NCBI GenBank assembly: GCA_028023455.1
Contig: JAQFVV010000003.1
Coordinates: 2,334,925-2,398,924 of the forward strand
DNA: 64,000 nt
Direction: 5' to 3'
From: Epiperipatus broadwayi
Taxonomy: Eukaryota; Onychophora; Udeonychophora; Euonychophora; Peripatidae
The position numbers and the translations under genes are program-made. A model generated the notes under the pieces. The model was not told the DNA's origin. It made no database searches and saw only the letters and a program-made list of their open reading frames with translations. This document shows positions 61,488-64,000 of this stretch, piece by piece; positions within the stretch are counted from its first letter, which is position 1; each line of letters starts with the position of its first letter.

Positions 61488-63020
61488 TATAATTATATAT
61501 ATATACATATATACTTGCAATAAGTATATATATACTAAATAGATAAAGACATATTTGTGCTCAACAAGTATGCATTAATATAAACACAAATCCATATTTA
61601 TATTTTTCAAATATTCAACATTTAAAAAAATAAAAATAAAAGTATATTATATACAGCAAATATATAAATTATTGTTTAGGTCTGCATAAGAATTATTATA
61701 TGAAGTTAAAAAAAAATAGATAAATAAATAATAATAAAAAAAATTTATAATAAAATTTGTGTATATAAATTTTACTTATTAAAATATACATATACAACCC
61801 ATATGCAACCCAAACTTATATGCCATACTTTAAGATTTTAAATTACTTAAGTGTTAATTTTGACACCTGTTAAACATTTGTTGTTTTTAGAAAACAAGAC
61901 GCTTGAATTGAATAGAATGATATTTATAAAAATGTTTTATTTTTATAATTAAAAATAAAAATAACAAAAAAAAAATATCGATCTCAAATATATATATATA
62001 TATATATATCATTTATATTAACAAAATTATTTACTACCTTTCAAAGTTCAACTTGCTTATTTTTCTTTTCAAAAGTCAACTTGTTCTGTTGTTTTATTCT
62101 TTTATATTTGTGTAATATTAGAATGCATTCTATCTAGAGTTAAATTGAAGAAATACCACATTAGAAAAAATTATCAGTTTCCAAATGCACATATATATTT
62201 CATTTTTTTAAATTTCTCTCCTTGAAAAAAAAATAACATGTTGAATCCAATATACTAACTAATTTTAGTTACTTCCAGATTATTATTAGATTGACCATTA
62301 TAGATTCATGATAGCTATATCAAATTTTGGCTTCAGACATGGTGAAATTCATGTGTTAAAATTTGCTTAGTTTTTCTTTTTAAACTGCTTTGGAATAAAC
62401 AAAAAGAAATGGTGCAGCCCCTGGGTGCAATATATATATATATTAGCTGATCATGGTTTAGTTTTTACCACAGTAATTTATCTTATTCAATTATTCTCAA
62501 GAATGGCAATTCCAAAGAAACAAAATACAACTAATTTTATCCTTCAGTTCTTTTTAATTAACCATCTTAATAATAATCCTCTATTGTTGTTGCTGTTGTT
62601 CCACATGAACTAGCAAATGCTGTTTTGAAAACCATTGTTACATAAGTGTTTTTTTAAACAATTAACATTCGATAAATAAAATATCAATCATATATATAAA
62701 AAAAAATATTAAATTGAAAATTTATTTAACAGTTTTAAAAATATATATATACATGAATAATAATATTGCATTTTTTTAATATTCACTACAAATAAAATAA
62801 TCTTTTTTATAATCAACAATTTATATGTCTTTATTTATCTATAATAATTAAATATTCACAGCGATATACTATCAACATATAAAGAAAATAATAAATTCAA
62901 ACAACTATAACTAATAACCATAAACAATTATAATAATACTCCATATATAAACATCAAATCAAAGAGATTTTTTTTAATAACAACAAATGATTTTTAAAAT
63001 ATAGGTAGATTTATATATAT
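60330..63020 (-). repeat. E2 5' LTR
   Basis: The uninterrupted LTR copy, about 2.7 kb. U5 is at the left: 60330-60910 holds eight words like TTCCATTACATTTGGC on the minus strand, resembling the LTR/PBS junction. A TA tract at 61432-61515 marks the place where block X entered the other copy. The outer end is lost in TA repeats near 63013-63026. Confidence 0.87.
60394..60904 (-). repeat. Array of eight U5/PBS-like echoes in the E2 LTR
   Basis: Copies lie at about 60394, 60447, 60506, 60590, 60643, 60716, 60777 and 60887, spaced 52 to 110 bases apart. Minus-strand core: TTCCATTACATTTGGC(A/T). Several continue as a PBS look-alike; for example the first reads TGGCACCACAAACTGTGGGG. The real junction is at 60340-60310. 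The same array is present in the other LTR at 35568-36070. Confidence 0.6.
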
Positions 63021-63191
63021 ATATATTCAAAACAATACAATAATTAATACACTAAACAATATTTTAAAAACAAATATATACTATAATTTAATAGAAGTAC
63101 TTTCAACTATCTAAGTAGTCATTATCAACTAAATTCAAATTCTATTACAAAAAACCATTACAAATGTATACAAAAAGAATTAAGTCATACA

Positions 63192-63540
63192 TCAATTTTC
63201 CCACAATTCATTAATTTTTATATTACCAGCCTGTCTATTTATCAAATGTTGTTTTCCATTTTTTATTAACATAGCTTCTTTAATTTTATGTTTATTATTT
63301 TTTTCAATACACAAAATCTTAACTTTATTAAAATCAAAACCATAATTACATTTAACATTATGGTCGAAAAATACTGAAGCTGATACATTATCATTTCTAA
63401 CATTCTCGTCTTGATTTTTGCACTTGTTTATATAACAACCAATGCTCCTTTGATCTTTTCTTGAATGTACACTGAGATTCACCAATATAAGCCTTTCCAC
63501 AAACACACAGTCATTTATATATTGCACAACTTTGATTTAA
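63192..63540 (-). pseudogene. Penelope GIY-YIG endonuclease domain
   Basis: This domain nicks target DNA during retrotransposition. The YIG part appears as CGKAYIGES at about 63505-63480, in one frame. A shift near 63420 moves the rest into the frame 63527-63192, which reads NVRNDNVSASVFFDHNVKCN, then VKILCIEKN, HLINRQAG and INELWEN-stop. The order YIG, Arg/His region, FxHN, LxxE and a C-terminal E-L-W matches the family. An in-frame TGA precedes CVCGKAY. The coding part is broken by at least one frameshift. Confidence 0.72.
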
Positions 63541-63652
63541 AATACTACATCTATTTTTTTAATTATTTATCAATCTATTTAAATTAGGAGTAGTATAAAA
63601 TGCAACTTTACATATATTTTTATATATCTGTTTTATAAATTTCACTTGCTCA

Positions 63653-64000
63653 TTACAAGTAATCCAAAATATATTTCATTTTATCAATATCTATAGCACT
63701 TAAAATATTACCATTATTATTAAATTTAGTAACAATATTAAAAATTAATGTATGATTATATCCACTATTTAATAAATCCATAGTAAATACATTTATATTA
63801 CTTATTTTATCAGAATTATATTTACATAACTTATTATTCCTAAATAAAGATGATTTTAAACCAGATAATTTATGTACTATTGCCACATTTGAATCCCAAG
63901 GAATATATCCTCTTTTTTCAATAACTTTTATTACCATACAATAATCTAAATTTATTTTTATTATGAGTAACTTTAATATCCAAATATTGAATTGACATTT
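63653..64000 (-). pseudogene. Penelope reverse transcriptase, C-terminal part and linker
   Basis: From 63937 the frame reads RGYIPWDSNVAIVHKLSGLK and continues to IDKMKYILDYL at 63653. Just upstream (64000-63940), in another frame, IQYLDIKVTHNKNKFRL gives the thumb region. The catalytic YxDD would be outside the window. Between 63652 and 63540 the sequence links to the endonuclease through several stops. Confidence 0.6.

Larger units (their letters stand above)
63028..64000 (-). mobile_element. Penelope-like element, 3' part, running off the window
   Basis: Read on the minus strand from 64000: the end of an RT (IQYLDIKVTHNKNKFRL, a thumb-type LDI motif), a linker, a GIY-YIG endonuclease, a 3' UTR and a tail that also occurs at 24246 and 27747. 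RT followed by GIY-YIG in one unit is diagnostic of Penelope-like elements. Frameshifts show the copy is dead. The E2 LTR begins immediately beyond its 3' end. Confidence 0.75.

Overview
This is an AT-rich (roughly three quarters A+T by eye), gene-poor window from a eukaryotic nuclear genome. It is almost certainly from a metazoan. The evidence is long TA/TG/TTA microsatellites, a nest of gypsy-type (Ty3) LTR retrotransposons with pol in the order PR-RT-RH-IN, a Penelope-like element with a GIY-YIG endonuclease, a LINE 3' fragment and pogo/Tigger-like MITEs. Nothing bacterial is present, and no rRNA, tRNA or CRISPR was found. The species cannot be fixed from the sequence; an invertebrate with a very AT-rich genome fits best.

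Bases 1-24,240 are mostly non-coding. There is one plausible terminal exon of a host gene (897-971), two full copies of a MITE family (4311-5290 and 8427-9521), a minisatellite (13735-13968), a long TTA microsatellite, a LINE reverse-transcriptase C-terminus (17459-18028) and a few weak coding relics. Bases 24,246-27,836 hold a possible minus-strand solo LTR between two outward-facing Penelope 3' tails. A third MITE copy (27918-29313) follows and is itself interrupted by a 222-bp insertion. Bases 29,300-35,500 are mostly unassigned, with one foldback element and one integrase relic.

Bases 35,509-63,020 form one nested structure. A gypsy-type element on the minus strand (here E2, about 13.6 kb once its insertions are removed) has LTRs of about 2.7 kb. 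Its 5' LTR is at 60330-63020. Its 3' LTR begins at 52141 and ends at 35509, and is split by two later insertions: a 4.27-kb LTR-like block X (36672-40943, with a plus-strand CCAAT/TATA promoter) and a second, young gypsy-type element E1 (42176-51804, minus strand, 2.9-kb LTRs). E2 carries gag, protease, RT, RNase H and integrase, all damaged by stops and frameshifts, plus an extra 3' ORF built of 30-residue repeats. E1 has an intact 616-codon gag, but its pol is deleted down to the last ~56 codons of integrase. E1 therefore looks like a gag-only, non-autonomous relative of E2. E2 inserted beside or into the 3' end of a Penelope-like element that runs off the right edge (63028-64000).

The most unusual observation is that both gypsy families carry imperfect echoes of their own U5/primer-binding-site junction inside the LTR: one clear copy in E1 and about eight in E2. 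Other points worth attention are a canonical -1 slippery heptamer at the gag stop of E1, the tandem 30-residue repeats in the env position of E2, and ATAT target sites at the LTR insertions.
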